From the NCBI RefSeq assembly GCF_016908325.1, contig NZ_JAFBDR010000011.1:1-64000 (forward strand): a DNA stretch of 64,000 nt, given 5' to 3'. The notes below the pieces were generated by a model. The model had not been told where the DNA came from and made no database searches. It was given only the letters and a program-made list of their open reading frames with translations. The stretch is from Aquibacillus albus. GTDB taxonomy: Bacteria; Bacillota; Bacilli; Bacillales; Amphibacillaceae. Position 1 is the first letter of the stretch, and every line of letters begins with the position of its first letter. A program made the translations under genes and the position numbers. This document shows, in pieces, positions 51,157 to 61,655 of the stretch.

Positions 51157-53805
51157 GTGAAATGGTACCAACTAAGTGATGTGGAATTGGAGAAGAAGCT
51201 AGGGGTAGCGAAACAAAAGGGGCTATCCTCAAAGGAAGCGTCGTCAAGATTAAGAAAGTTTGGTCCTAATCTATTAGAGGCTGATCATAAAACATCTCTT
51301 CTCCTACTTTTTTTGAAGCAATTTCAAGATTTTATGGTGTTAGTTCTTTTAGCAGCAACACTTGTTTCTGGTTTACTTGGGGAGTATGTTGATGCAATTG
51401 CAATTATGATTATTGTATTAGTTAATGGCATTATTGGCTTTTTTCAAGAGCAAAAAGCGGAAAAGTCATTAGCAAAATTAAAAGAATTATCTGCACCGAT
51501 GGCAACCGTTTACCGTGATGGTAGTTGGATAAAAATTCCTTCAAAAGATGTAGTGGTTGGAGATTTGATTAAAGTAGCAAGTGGCGATCGAATTGCTGCA
51601 GATATACGAATCACAAAAAGTAATAGCTTAGAAATAGAAGAATCTGCTCTGACAGGTGAGTCTTTGCCAATTGCTAAACATTCTAATCCAATCATGGAAG
51701 ACGCATTGGAACCTGCAGACCAAACAAACATGGCTTTTATGGGAACGATGGTCACTCGAGGTAGTGCAGAGGGGATTGTGGTTGGAACAGGAATGCAAAC
51801 GGCAATGGGGCAAATTGCCGATTTACTTGTTCACACACAACAAAAAGCAACCCCATTAGAAAGAAAGCTTGCTGAACTCGGTAAAATTTTAATTGTTGTT
51901 GCTTTGTTACTTACTGCTTTTGTTGTCGTGTTAGGAGTCATCCAAGGACACCAGGTTTACCAAATGTTTTTAGCAGGGGTTTCCCTTGCTGTTGCAGCTA
52001 TTCCTGAAGGTCTCCCGGCGATTGTAACAGTTGCTTTGTCTCTAGGCGTCCAACGAATGATTAAGAAAAAAGCAATTGTTAGGAAGTTATCGGCAGTAGA
52101 GACACTAGGAAGTGCTTCTGTTATTTGCTCTGATAAAACGGGCACGATGACAGAAAATCAGATGACAGTGAAAGGAATCTATTTAAATCATGCGTTTATT
52201 GATGTTTCTGGAGAAGGCTACAACCCAAAAGGTTCTTTTTATTTAAATAATAAGAAAATTAATAACAAGCACTTGGATAGCTTGTTGCTTTATGGAGCTT
52301 TATGCAATCATGCAGCGTTAGAAAAAAAGAAGGGGAAATGGTTGATAGATGGTGATCCAACGGAAGGTGCATTGTTAGTTGCAGCAAGAAAAGCTAACAT
52401 TTCTCTAGAGGATACTGAAAAATTCAAAGTAATACATGAACTTCCTTTTGATTCGGATAGGAAAAGAATGTCAGTAGTCGTTGAAGCTATGGATGGTAGT
52501 CGGTTTGTTATTACAAAGGGTGCTCCAGAGGTATTGTTGCCACGTTGTACTTACATTCAAGATGAAGTAAGTCGAAGACCGCTTCGTACAAAAGATGAAA
52601 AACAAATTAATCATGCGATTGATCAGATGGCAGATCACGCCTTACGAACGATAGCTATTTGTATTAAGCCAATAGCTGCCGACCGATCACTCAATGACCA
52701 GATCATTGAAAAAGATCTCACCTTTGTTGGGATTAGTGGAATGATAGATCCTCCGAGAAAAGAAGTGAAGGCAGCTATAGCCGAGTGTAATGCTGCAGGG
52801 ATTAAGACGGTAATGATCACCGGTGATCATGCAAAAACCGCACAAGCAATTGCTAAGCATTTAGAATTAATGCCTGAAAATGGGAAAGTTTTACAAGGCC
52901 ACGAGCTTTCTAAGATGACACAGGATCAATTAAGTGAAATCATTGAAGATGTCTATGTATTTGCTCGTGTTACGCCAGAGCATAAACTGAAAATTATTAA
53001 AGCATTACAGGATAAAGGGCATGTCGTTGCAATGACTGGAGATGGTGTTAATGATGCACCAGCAATAAAGGCAAGTGATATTGGAATTAGCATGGGTAAT
53101 TCTGGAACAGATGTAGCAAAGGAAGCTTCTTCCTTAGTCCTTCTCGATGACAATTTTTCAACGATAAAGTCAGCGATTAAAGAGGGCAGAAATATATATG
53201 AAAATATAAGAAAATTCATCCGATATTTACTAGCTTCCAATGTCGGTGAGATTCTTGTTATGTTTTTTGCTATGTTACTAGCCTTACCGCTGCCATTAGT
53301 TCCTGTACAAATTTTATGGGTGAATCTTGTCACAGATGGACTACCAGCAATGGCTTTAGGGATGGATCAAGCAGAAGATGATGTAATGAATCGAGGACCA
53401 AGAAATCCAAGAGAGGGTATTTTTGCTCGTGGGTTAGGATTTAAAATAATTAGTCGTGGTTTTATGATTGGATTGGTTACCTTAATTGCATTTATCATTG
53501 CATATCAAGGAAATCCAGATCACCTAATATATGCACAAACCATTGCATTTACAACATTGGTTATGGCACAATTAATTCATGTATTTGATTGTCGGAGTGA
53601 AAAATCTGTTTTTGCCAGAAATCCTTTTCAAAATTTATATTTAGTTGGTGCGGTACTTTCATCTCTCTTGTTAGTTTTAATCGTCATTTATTATGAACCG
53701 CTTCAACCGGTGTTCCATACAACGGATTTAACAATCAAGGACTGGATATTCATCTTAGCAATGAGTAGCATACCGACATTCTTTTTTGGATTTTCAAAAA
53801 AATAA
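51157..53805 (+). CDS. yloB: P-type Ca2+-transporting ATPase (YloB-like, P2A)
   Basis: The 882-residue cation pump resembles SERCA-type P2A ATPases and B. subtilis YloB. Seen in order are the N-terminal cation ATPase domain, TGES (actuator loop), the M4 site AIPEGLPA, the phosphorylation motif DKTGTMT, KGAPEVLL (nucleotide domain), TGDGVNDAPA and the M6 segment NLVTDGLPA (Asn and Asp that bind Ca2+). About ten helices are predicted. GTG 51157 matches the family start MKW and follows GGGGGA; ATG 51142 is less likely. In B. subtilis the pump is expressed in sporulation. Confidence 0.93.
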   Translation: MKWYQLSDVELEKKLGVAKQKGLSSKEASSRLRKFGPNLLEADHKTSLLLLFLKQFQDFMVLVLLAATLVSGLLGEYVDAIAIMIIVLVNGIIGFFQEQKAEKSLAKLKELSAPMATVYRDGSWIKIPSKDVVVGDLIKVASGDRIAADIRITKSNSLEIEESALTGESLPIAKHSNPIMEDALEPADQTNMAFMGTMVTRGSAEGIVVGTGMQTAMGQIADLLVHTQQKATPLERKLAELGKILIVVALLLTAFVVVLGVIQGHQVYQMFLAGVSLAVAAIPEGLPAIVTVALSLGVQRMIKKKAIVRKLSAVETLGSASVICSDKTGTMTENQMTVKGIYLNHAFIDVSGEGYNPKGSFYLNNKKINNKHLDSLLLYGALCNHAALEKKKGKWLIDGDPTEGALLVAARKANISLEDTEKFKVIHELPFDSDRKRMSVVVEAMDGSRFVITKGAPEVLLPRCTYIQDEVSRRPLRTKDEKQINHAIDQMADHALRTIAICIKPIAADRSLNDQIIEKDLTFVGISGMIDPPRKEVKAAIAECNAAGIKTVMITGDHAKTAQAIAKHLELMPENGKVLQGHELSKMTQDQLSEIIEDVYVFARVTPEHKLKIIKALQDKGHVVAMTGDGVNDAPAIKASDIGISMGNSGTDVAKEASSLVLLDDNFSTIKSAIKEGRNIYENIRKFIRYLLASNVGEILVMFFAMLLALPLPLVPVQILWVNLVTDGLPAMALGMDQAEDDVMNRGPRNPREGIFARGLGFKIISRGFMIGLVTLIAFIIAYQGNPDHLIYAQTIAFTTLVMAQLIHVFDCRSEKSVFARNPFQNLYLVGAVLSSLLLVLIVIYYEPLQPVFHTTDLTIKDWIFILAMSSIPTFFFGFSKK

Positions 53806-53825
53806 GAGAAAAAATTTAACAAGAC

Positions 53826-53863
53826 GCCTTTCCCCATTATGTAGTGAGGAAGGGCTTTTTTTT
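53826..53863 (+). terminator. Terminator after the P-type ATPase gene
   Basis: GCCTTTCC (53826-53833) pairs with GGAAGGGC (53848-53855, one G-U pair), followed by eight T. Confidence 0.88.
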
Positions 53864-53972
53864 ATAATAAGATTTTTCGTATTCTTTATTTTTTCACAAC
53901 ACATTAGACCTATAATGCGCAACAAAAGGTGATTTATCATAAATCTAACGAAAAAAAGAGTGCATAACCGAC

Positions 53973-54090
53973 GCTGTGGAAAAACACTCGCTTTCCGTGG
54001 GCAACGCCTCAGCCTCCTCGGAAGAAAACCGCTTCCTGCGGGGTCTTCACCTGTTGCTTTTCCCACAGGAGTCTCGCATTTTTCCACAGC
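53973..54090 (-). repeat. Dispersed Bacillaceae-type repeat (copy 2), flanked by 12-bp inverted repeats
   Basis: The 118-bp segment is bounded by GCTGTGGAAAAA (53973-53984) and its exact reverse complement TTTTTCCACAGC (54079-54090). The inside, read on the minus strand, has the same plan as the copies at 1 and 54335: CTCCTGTGGG, GAAGACCCCGCAGGAAGCG, GAGGAGGCTGAGGC and CCACGGAAAGCG. It is GC-rich in an AT-rich gap. No protein is convincingly encoded. Confidence 0.8.
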
Positions 54091-54334
54091 TTGGATTTGT
54101 TTTTTAATAAGTGAGAACTATCCAATTGCTGTAACGAAGCTTTGATACCATTTCTTTTAATTAAAATTAGTTATTTTATGAAACTTCCACGATTAAGTGG
54201 TGGAAGCACATGTAGAGTAATCGAAAAGATAAACCAATTTCTTATGTGAGATGTAATGGTGTCGGTGCTTGCCTGAGGAGAAGACATCCACTAATGTGAA
54301 TTCCAGTACTTACACATATGATTAATCGAAGAAT
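54091..54334. other. Non-coding spacer between two repeat copies
   Basis: No gene is seen in these 244 bp. The only structure noted is a short hairpin, CTTCCAC with GTGGAAG (about 54184-54206), without a clear T run. Confidence 0.5.
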
Positions 54335-54525
54335 CGCTTTTAGCGTAGGCAGAATACGTAGACTCCTGCGGGAACAGCACGTGTCCGAAGACCCCGTGGA
54401 TGCGCCTGCGTCTTCTAGTAACGCTTCGCAGCTTGCTTCCTCGGCGCAAGGGAACAAAGAAGCTTATTCAAGTAGCACCCTGGCTGAGGCCGTGCCCGCG
54501 GAAAGCGAAGTATTCTGCCGAAGCG
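54335..54525 (+). repeat. Dispersed Bacillaceae-type repeat (copy 3) with an inner insertion
   Basis: The copy is bounded by GGCAGAATAC (54348-54357) and its reverse complement GTATTCTGCC (54510-54519), with weaker matches beyond and inside (CTCCTGCGGG against CCCGCGGAAAG). Bases 54372-54396 and 54482-54525 are identical to copy 1. Between them lie 85 bp instead of 26, including CTGCG...CGCAG and GCTTGCTTC...GAAGC inverted segments. Short open frames across it are by-products. Confidence 0.82.
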
Positions 54526-54721
54526 ATATCCCAGCACTATTTTAATTTCACTGTACTGCGTATTAATCGTATGTTACGCATTTTCGTTTTGTAATTAGAT
54601 TTATTAAAAAATCAACAATCTTTTAGAAATAATAAGGTAGATAGGCATATTTTTTATTTTTTGATATGATTAATATAAAAGGGAGTAATTTTGGATAAGA
54701 TTGTAACTGGATGTGATAATT
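54526..54721. other. AT-rich spacer upstream of yloC
   Basis: No gene is seen. The stretch probably holds the promoter for yloC; TTGATA near 54661 and TATAAA near 54674 are present, but not at a usable spacing, so no promoter is called. Confidence 0.4.
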
Positions 54722-55603
54722 ATGGTACGGAGTATGACAGGATATGGTCGTGATGTCATTTCTTTTAATAATTCAACTATTACAGTTGAAATTCGAAGTG
54801 TTAATCACCGATTTTTAGACATATCAACTAAAATTCCTCGTTATTTAATTGATATCGAGGAAGACATGAAGAAAATGATGAAGAATTATTTTTTACGAGG
54901 AAGGTTTGATGTATTTATAACGATTGACGGTGAAGGTTTTGTGGAGCGTAATTTAGTTATTAATTGGAGTTTAATGGACCAATACATAAGCCATTTAAGA
55001 GAAATAAAACGACGATACCAGCTAGCTGGTGAAATTCCAGTTGATACGGTAACACAGATAGAAGACCTTTTTACCATCCAAGAAACGGAACAGGAATCTG
55101 ATTCGTTAAAGCAGGCTATACTAACTGCTATAGAAAATGCATCACAACAAGTATTAGAAATGAGAGAAAAAGAAGGTAACGAATTAGTAAAAGATCTTCG
55201 TACAAGGATAGAGTTAATTAATTCTACAGTAAAAAAGTTGGGAGAAAGACGAGATATTGTTATAATAGAATATCGGGAGCGAATTTTAAATCGATTGGAG
55301 CAATATTTAAAGGAAGAACTAAGAAGCGATGAGTCTAAAATCTATCAAGATGTTGCAGTATTAGTTGAAAAAGGAGATATTACGGAAGAAGTTACACGCA
55401 TAGACAGTCATATCAATCAGTTTTTAGATACAATTAAACAACAAGGGGCGATAGGGAGAAAGTTGGATTTTATCTTACAGGAGATGCTTAGAGAAATAAA
55501 TACAATTGGTTCAAAATCAAATGATGTTCTGATTAGCCAGTATGTCGTTACCATAAAAAGTGAAATTGAAAAGGTTAAAGAACAAATTCAAAACGTGGAA
55601 TAA
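54722..55603 (+). CDS. yloC: YicC/YloC-family endoribonuclease
   Basis: The 293-residue protein begins MVRSMTGYGR, the hallmark of the YicC family, with VEIRSVNHRFLDISTKIPR next. The C-terminal DUF1732 domain ends with GRKLDFILQEMLREINTIGSKSND and an acidic Glu/Lys tail. YicC proteins are metal-dependent endoribonucleases that form hexamers and influence small-RNA turnover and DNA damage or stationary-phase survival. ATG 54722 is preferred over GTG 54713. It starts the yloC-remA-gmk-rpoZ-coaBC-priA group. Confidence 0.92.
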   Translation: MVRSMTGYGRDVISFNNSTITVEIRSVNHRFLDISTKIPRYLIDIEEDMKKMMKNYFLRGRFDVFITIDGEGFVERNLVINWSLMDQYISHLREIKRRYQLAGEIPVDTVTQIEDLFTIQETEQESDSLKQAILTAIENASQQVLEMREKEGNELVKDLRTRIELINSTVKKLGERRDIVIIEYRERILNRLEQYLKEELRSDESKIYQDVAVLVEKGDITEEVTRIDSHINQFLDTIKQQGAIGRKLDFILQEMLREINTIGSKSNDVLISQYVVTIKSEIEKVKEQIQNVE

Positions 55604-55637
55604 ACTTTTTTTGTTTTCGAAGAAATGAAAAGTGTAC

Positions 55638-55643
55638 TATAAT
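55638..55643 (+). promoter_or_regulatory. Possible -10 element between yloC and remA
   Basis: TATAAT lies in the 168-bp gap before remA. The -35 region (TTTCGA at 17 bp, or TTGTTT at 21 bp) is weak, so this is only a candidate for an independent remA promoter. Confidence 0.33.
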
Positions 55644-55771
55644 GATTAAAGGTATTCGTAAAATTCGGATAAAAAGAAAATAAGAAAATGAAGCTACAGC
55701 TGGTGGATTTTTCATATCATAAATAATTTTAAATAAAGGTATAGTGTTTTTTAAAAAAGGGGGAAACACCA

Positions 55772-56032
55772 TTGAGTTTACGACTTATTAACATTGGATT
55801 CGGAAATGTTGTCTCAGCTAATCGGGTTATTTCTATTGTTTCACCAGAATCTGCACCAATTAAACGAATTATTACAGTAGCTAGAGACAATAATAAATTA
55901 GTAGATGCTACATATGGAAGAAGAACGAGAGCAGTAATTATTACAGATAGTGATCATGTTGTTTTATCTGCTGTCCAACCAGAAACAGTAGGAAACCGTG
56001 TCATTAGTCATGAAGAGATCTCTGATGAATAG
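55772..56032 (+). CDS. remA: Extracellular matrix regulator RemA (DUF370)
   Basis: The 86-residue protein matches RemA across its length: [60 protein letters not shown]. RemA forms rings that bind DNA and activates matrix and osmoprotection genes in B. subtilis. TTG 55772 lies 6 bp after a GGGGGAAA stretch and gives the family N-terminus. It is followed by gmk in the conserved order. Confidence 0.95.
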   Translation: MSLRLINIGFGNVVSANRVISIVSPESAPIKRIITVARDNNKLVDATYGRRTRAVIITDSDHVVLSAVQPETVGNRVISHEEISDE

Positions 56033-56874
<842 letters not shown>

Positions 56875-57006
56875 CTTTTTCAATAGACTCTTATTAAAAA
56901 GTCGCGTCTGAATATTAACTTTTAATGTCGGGTTATTGGTACAACAATGATATTTTTATACTTTAGGAATTTATAAGTTATGCTGATTGAAAGTATTTCA
57001 CTTACT

Positions 57007-57040
57007 CCTCGCTTGCAAAATTGCTGGCGAGGTTTTCTTC
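57007..57040 (+). terminator. Terminator-like hairpin before coaBC
   Basis: CCTCGC (57007-57012) pairs with GCGAGG (57027-57032), followed by TTTTCTTCT. The stem is short with a loose loop, so it may only partly terminate the rpoZ transcript. Confidence 0.6.
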
Positions 57041-57083
57041 TAGTGATAGAAATTGTAGCTGATAAGTGAAAGGAGAAATAACA

Positions 57084-58289
57084 ATGCTTGAAGGCAAGAG
57101 GGTAGTATTAGGGGTTACTGGTGGGATAGCAGCATATAAAGCATGTGCCCTAACAAGTAAATTAACTCAAAAGGGGGCAGAAGTTAAAGTTATTATGACA
57201 GAGAGTGCTATGAAGTTTGTGGCACCACTTACATTTCAAGCATTATCTAGAAATCCTGTTTATACGAATACATTTGATGAAAAAGATCCCGAAAAAATAG
57301 GGCACATTGATATTGCTGATTGGGCTGATTTATTTATTATTGCACCTGCAACTGCAAATATGATCGGGAAAATTTCGAATGGAATTGCAGATGACATGCT
57401 TTCGACAACTTTATTAGCAACTCAGGCTACTGTATATATAGCACCGGCAATGAATGTAAACATGTATGGACACCCAGCGGTAAAAAGAAATATGCAAACA
57501 CTGGAAGAATGGGGCTATCGTTTTATCGAACCAGGTGAAGGTTACCTTGCTTGTGGGTGGGTAGGTAAAGGTCGATTAGAGGAGCCCGAAACAATGATTG
57601 AAGCTGTGGAAAAAGATATGGAGTCTTCGTATCTATTAAAAGGAAAGAAAGTATTGATTTCAGCGGGTCCAACAAGAGAAAAAATTGACCCGGTTCGTTT
57701 TTTTACGAATCATTCCACAGGAAAAATGGGCTTTGCATTAGCTGAGGAAGCTGCTAGATTAGGAGCAGAGGTGACGTTAGTATCAGGACCTGTTCAGCTA
57801 GAAACACCTAGAGGGGTGTATCGTGTCAATGTAACGTCAGCAGCAGAAATGTATGACCAAATGCTTGTTCATTATCCAGGTAAGGATATAGTTATAAAAT
57901 CAGCTGCAGTGGCTGATTATCGCCCTGTTCAAACCTTCGATAAAAAACTAAAAAAACAAAAGGATCAATTAGCGGTTGAAATGGAAAGAACTACCGATAT
58001 TCTTAAAGAGCTTGGTAACAAGAAGGACAAACAATATTTAGTAGGTTTTGCAGCAGAGACAAATGATGTCATTGATTATGGAAAAACGAAATTGGTTTCA
58101 AAAAATTTAGATGCAATTGTAATCAATGATGTAACCGTTGAAGGCGCTGGTTTTGCAAGTGATACAAATCAAGTCATCTATTTAAATAGCCGTGGTATAG
58201 AGAAACATTTAGCAATAGCTTCCAAAAAAAATATAGCTAGAAAGCTATTTGAATTAATTAATGAGGATTTAAAGGATGAACCGAAGTGA
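57084..58289 (+). CDS. coaBC: Bifunctional phosphopantothenoylcysteine decarboxylase/synthase
   Basis: The 401-residue fusion catalyses two steps of coenzyme A synthesis. The N-terminal FMN-binding CoaC half (about residues 1-180) has GVTGGIAAYKA, the catalytic-His region GHIDIADWAD, PAMNVNMYGHP and the Cys loop YLACGWVGKGRL. The C-terminal CoaB half has ISAGPTREKIDPVRFFTNHSTGKMG and binds CTP. ATG 57084 follows AAAGGAG; GTG 57066 precedes that site. It overlaps priA in GTGA. Confidence 0.96.
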   Translation: MLEGKRVVLGVTGGIAAYKACALTSKLTQKGAEVKVIMTESAMKFVAPLTFQALSRNPVYTNTFDEKDPEKIGHIDIADWADLFIIAPATANMIGKISNGIADDMLSTTLLATQATVYIAPAMNVNMYGHPAVKRNMQTLEEWGYRFIEPGEGYLACGWVGKGRLEEPETMIEAVEKDMESSYLLKGKKVLISAGPTREKIDPVRFFTNHSTGKMGFALAEEAARLGAEVTLVSGPVQLETPRGVYRVNVTSAAEMYDQMLVHYPGKDIVIKSAAVADYRPVQTFDKKLKKQKDQLAVEMERTTDILKELGNKKDKQYLVGFAAETNDVIDYGKTKLVSKNLDAIVINDVTVEGAGFASDTNQVIYLNSRGIEKHLAIASKKNIARKLFELINEDLKDEPK

Positions 58290-60694
58290 ATATTGCAAAA
58301 GTTGTAGTTGATGTTCCAGCTAGTCAAACTAATCGTGTTTTTGATTATTTAATCTCAGAAAAATTTCTTGGAGCAGTTCAACCTGGGATGCGAGTAATTG
58401 TTCCTTTTGGTCCAAGAAAAATAATGGGTTTTGTTTTAGAAATAACCAATCATTCAGATTTTCATCATTTGAAAGAGATTCATGATTTAATGGATGTTAC
58501 TCCTGTATTAACAGATGAACTACTCGAATTAGGTAATTGGCTATCAGAAAAAACACTGAGCTTTTACATATCGGTTTTTCAAGCGATGCTACCTCAAGTG
58601 CTTAAGGCAAAATACAAAAAAGAATTACAACGATTAACAGAGGAAGCATTACCTGAAAAATTGGAAGAAATCTTTGCAGGTAGAGATCGCATGGATTATG
58701 AAGAATTTTTGCAAAGAAACGGCAATTTACGAATATTACAACAAGTAATTCAAGAAGGTTTAGTCGAAATTCATTACCAAGTCAAATCCAAAGAAACGAT
58801 AAAAAAAGAAACAATGATTTCTCCGAATAAACAGCTATTTTTTTTAGAGGAAGCTTTGGCGAATTTACCAAAACAAGCAGTAAAACAAAAGCAGATGTTG
58901 TTGTATTTCCTGAAAAATCCAGAAGTTGTTAGTCAGAAGCAGTTACTCTCAGATCTTCAAACAACAAGATCAACGGTCAAATCATTGCTAGACCAAGACT
59001 TACTAAAAGAATCCAAACAGGAAGTTTATCGAAATCCCTATAAACAGGAAAATTATCCCAAAACATTACCATTAGAGCTAACAGATGATCAAAAACAATC
59101 CATACATCCTATTTTACGTGCGATTGAGAAAGCCTATCATGAAGTTTTTTTGCTTCACGGTGTTACTGGTAGTGGAAAAACAGAAATTTATTTACAATCG
59201 ATCCAAGAAGTGTTAAACCGAGGCGAGGAGGCAATCGTACTGGTTCCTGAAATATCTCTAACCCCTCAAATGGTGGAACGGTTCAAAGGAAGGTTTGGTT
59301 CAGATGTTGCAGTTTTACATAGTGGGTTGTCACCAGGTGAAAAATATGATGAATGGAGAAAAATCCAACGTCATGAAGTAAAGGTTGTTGTTGGGGCACG
59401 TTCAGCAATCTTTGCACCATTTGAAAATATCGGCATCATTATTATTGATGAAGAACATGAGACAAGCTATAAGCAAGAGGACCACCCACGTTATCATGCT
59501 AGAGATGTAGCGATTTATCGAGGGAAAAATCATTCATGTCCGGTCGTACTAGGTAGCGCAACACCGTCATTGGAAAGTTTTGCAAGGGCTAAAAAAAATA
59601 TTTATACACTGTTAACGATGCCTAATCGAATGAACAAAATGTCAATGCCAGCAGTTAAAATTGTCGATATGAGAGATGAATTACATGCGGGAAACCGGAC
59701 GATGTTTTCAAGAGAATTAAAAGCAGCAATCGAACAAAGAATGAATAAGAAAGAGCAAATTGTTCTATTTTTAAATCGTCGTGGGTATTCAACTTTTGTT
59801 ATGTGTCGAGACTGTGGATACGTAATGGAATGCCCTCATTGTGATATAGCCTTAACCTATCACAGAAAAAACGAGCGATTAAAGTGTCATTATTGTGCAT
59901 ATGAAGAAGCAATGCCACAGCTTTGTCCATCATGCGAAAGTGATATGATTCGATATTTTGGAACTGGTACACAAAAAGTTGAAGAAGCTTTACAGCAATT
60001 GATACCGGAAGCAAGAATAATACGCATGGATATAGATACGACAAGAAGAAAAGGTTCGCATGAAAAATTGCTTAATCAATATGGAAGACATGAGGCAGAT
60101 ATTTTACTAGGTACACAAATGATAGCGAAAGGGCTTGATTTTGCAAACGTAACTTTAGTCGGAGTTCTTGCGGCTGACTCTTTATTACATATACCTGACT
60201 TTCGTGCTGCAGAAAAAACATTTCAGTTAATTACTCAAGTTAGTGGTAGAGCGGGTAGGCATAAATTGCCTGGTGAAGTAATCATCCAATCTTATACACC
60301 CGAACACTATAGTATACAGTTAGCTAGTAAGCATGATTATAATAATTTTTTTGTGAAGGAAATGGAGATTAGAAAAGCATTTCAATATCCACCTTATTAT
60401 TACCTAACATTAATAACGGTTTCTCACCCGAATCAAGTAAAGGTTCAAGAGGTAGTAAGGACAATCTCCCAGCTTTTACAAAAACATTTATCTTCTCATT
60501 CAAGAGTATTGGGTCCAACACCAGCACCACTTTCGCGAGTCAAGGATAGATATCGTTACCAATGCATGGTAAAATACAAAAATGAGCCAAAACAAAAGGA
60601 AATACTAAAGAAAATATTAGACTATTATCAAGATGAAATGCAGAGAAATGATTTATTCATTCAAATTGACTTACAACCATATCAACTTATGTAA
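58286..60694 (+). CDS. priA: Primosomal replication restart helicase PriA
   Basis: The 802-residue DNA helicase reloads the replisome at stalled forks. It has an N-terminal 3'-DNA-end-binding domain (about residues 1-100), a winged helix, Walker A GVTGSGKTE, Walker B IIDEEH, and the zinc module CRDCGYVMECPHCD with CHYCAYE and CPSCES. Later helicase motifs are LLGTQMIAKGLDF and QVSGRAGR. GTG 58286 overlaps the coaBC stop. In B. subtilis def follows, but here the next gene is fmt. Confidence 0.97.
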   Translation: MNIAKVVVDVPASQTNRVFDYLISEKFLGAVQPGMRVIVPFGPRKIMGFVLEITNHSDFHHLKEIHDLMDVTPVLTDELLELGNWLSEKTLSFYISVFQAMLPQVLKAKYKKELQRLTEEALPEKLEEIFAGRDRMDYEEFLQRNGNLRILQQVIQEGLVEIHYQVKSKETIKKETMISPNKQLFFLEEALANLPKQAVKQKQMLLYFLKNPEVVSQKQLLSDLQTTRSTVKSLLDQDLLKESKQEVYRNPYKQENYPKTLPLELTDDQKQSIHPILRAIEKAYHEVFLLHGVTGSGKTEIYLQSIQEVLNRGEEAIVLVPEISLTPQMVERFKGRFGSDVAVLHSGLSPGEKYDEWRKIQRHEVKVVVGARSAIFAPFENIGIIIIDEEHETSYKQEDHPRYHARDVAIYRGKNHSCPVVLGSATPSLESFARAKKNIYTLLTMPNRMNKMSMPAVKIVDMRDELHAGNRTMFSRELKAAIEQRMNKKEQIVLFLNRRGYSTFVMCRDCGYVMECPHCDIALTYHRKNERLKCHYCAYEEAMPQLCPSCESDMIRYFGTGTQKVEEALQQLIPEARIIRMDIDTTRRKGSHEKLLNQYGRHEADILLGTQMIAKGLDFANVTLVGVLAADSLLHIPDFRAAEKTFQLITQVSGRAGRHKLPGEVIIQSYTPEHYSIQLASKHDYNNFFVKEMEIRKAFQYPPYYYLTLITVSHPNQVKVQEVVRTISQLLQKHLSSHSRVLGPTPAPLSRVKDRYRYQCMVKYKNEPKQKEILKKILDYYQDEMQRNDLFIQIDLQPYQLM

Positions 60695-60715
60695 AAAAAC
60701 AGAAAGGGGTTGCTC

Positions 60716-61654
60716 ATGAAAAGAATTGTGTTTATGGGAACACCGGATTTTGCTGTTCCTGTTCTCCAGCAACTAATGAAAGACAATTTTGATGTCGTAT
60801 TGGTCGTTACGCAGCCAGATCGACAAAAAGGAAGAAAGCGAACTTTAACCCCTCCACCAGTTAAGGAAGAGGCGGAAAAACATGGGATTCCAGTTTTTCA
60901 ACCCGAAAAAATTAAAAACGAATATTCGTTTGTTTTAGAATATAAACCAGATTTAATTGTAACAGCAGCTTTTGGCCAAATTTTGCCGAAGGAGCTATTA
61001 GAAGCTCCACCTTTCGGATGCATTAATGTACATGCTTCCTTGCTACCCGAATTGCGTGGTGGTGCTCCAATCCATTACGCGATACTCCAAGGGAAGAAAG
61101 AAACAGGAGTAACTATTATGTATATGGTAGAACAGTTAGATGCAGGCGATATCATTTCTCAAAAGAAAGTTCGTATTAACGAACAAGATCATGTAGGTAC
61201 ATTACATGATAAGCTTGCTGAAGCTGGAGCAGAGCTTTTACATACAACTTTGCCAGACCTTTTTGACAACAATATTAAACGTATCAAGCAGCAAGATAAA
61301 TTAGCTACTTACGCCTATAATATTAAGCGAGAGCAAGAAGAAATTAATTGGGAACAAACGAGTGCACAAGTCTACAATCATATACGCGGATTACACCCTT
61401 GGCCAGTAGCTTTTACAAAATTGGATGGACAAACATTGAAGGTATGGTGGGGTGAACAGGTAGGAGATACGTTTCCATCTAACCCAGGTGAAATCGTAAA
61501 GGTAGAGGAAAACGGTTTTATTGTTGCTTGCGGAGATCAACGAGGGATTAGGATTACTAGTTTACAGCCTTCCGGTAAAAAAAGAATGAGTTCAGAGGAT
61601 TTTCTGCGTGGTGCAGGAAGCAACTTAGAAGTAGGAAAAAGGTTAGGAGAGTAA
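60716..61654 (+). CDS. fmt: Methionyl-tRNA formyltransferase
   Basis: The 312-residue enzyme formylates Met-tRNA-fMet with 10-formyl-tetrahydrofolate. The N-terminal domain starts [17 protein letters not shown], and the catalytic [16 protein letters not shown] contains the conserved Leu-Leu-Pro and Arg-Gly-Gly elements. The C-terminal OB-like domain begins near residue 205. ATG 60716 lies after AAAGGGG; TTG 60710 is less likely. Its usual partner def is not adjacent. Confidence 0.96.
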   Translation: MKRIVFMGTPDFAVPVLQQLMKDNFDVVLVVTQPDRQKGRKRTLTPPPVKEEAEKHGIPVFQPEKIKNEYSFVLEYKPDLIVTAAFGQILPKELLEAPPFGCINVHASLLPELRGGAPIHYAILQGKKETGVTIMYMVEQLDAGDIISQKKVRINEQDHVGTLHDKLAEAGAELLHTTLPDLFDNNIKRIKQQDKLATYAYNIKREQEEINWEQTSAQVYNHIRGLHPWPVAFTKLDGQTLKVWWGEQVGDTFPSNPGEIVKVEENGFIVACGDQRGIRITSLQPSGKKRMSSEDFLRGAGSNLEVGKRLGE

Positions 61655-61655
61655 T

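Noticed and set aside
53960-54594. Several short open frames on both strands in the intergenic gap
   Set aside because: They run through the GC-rich repeat copies and reflect repeat sequence; no suitable start signals and no familiar protein motifs.
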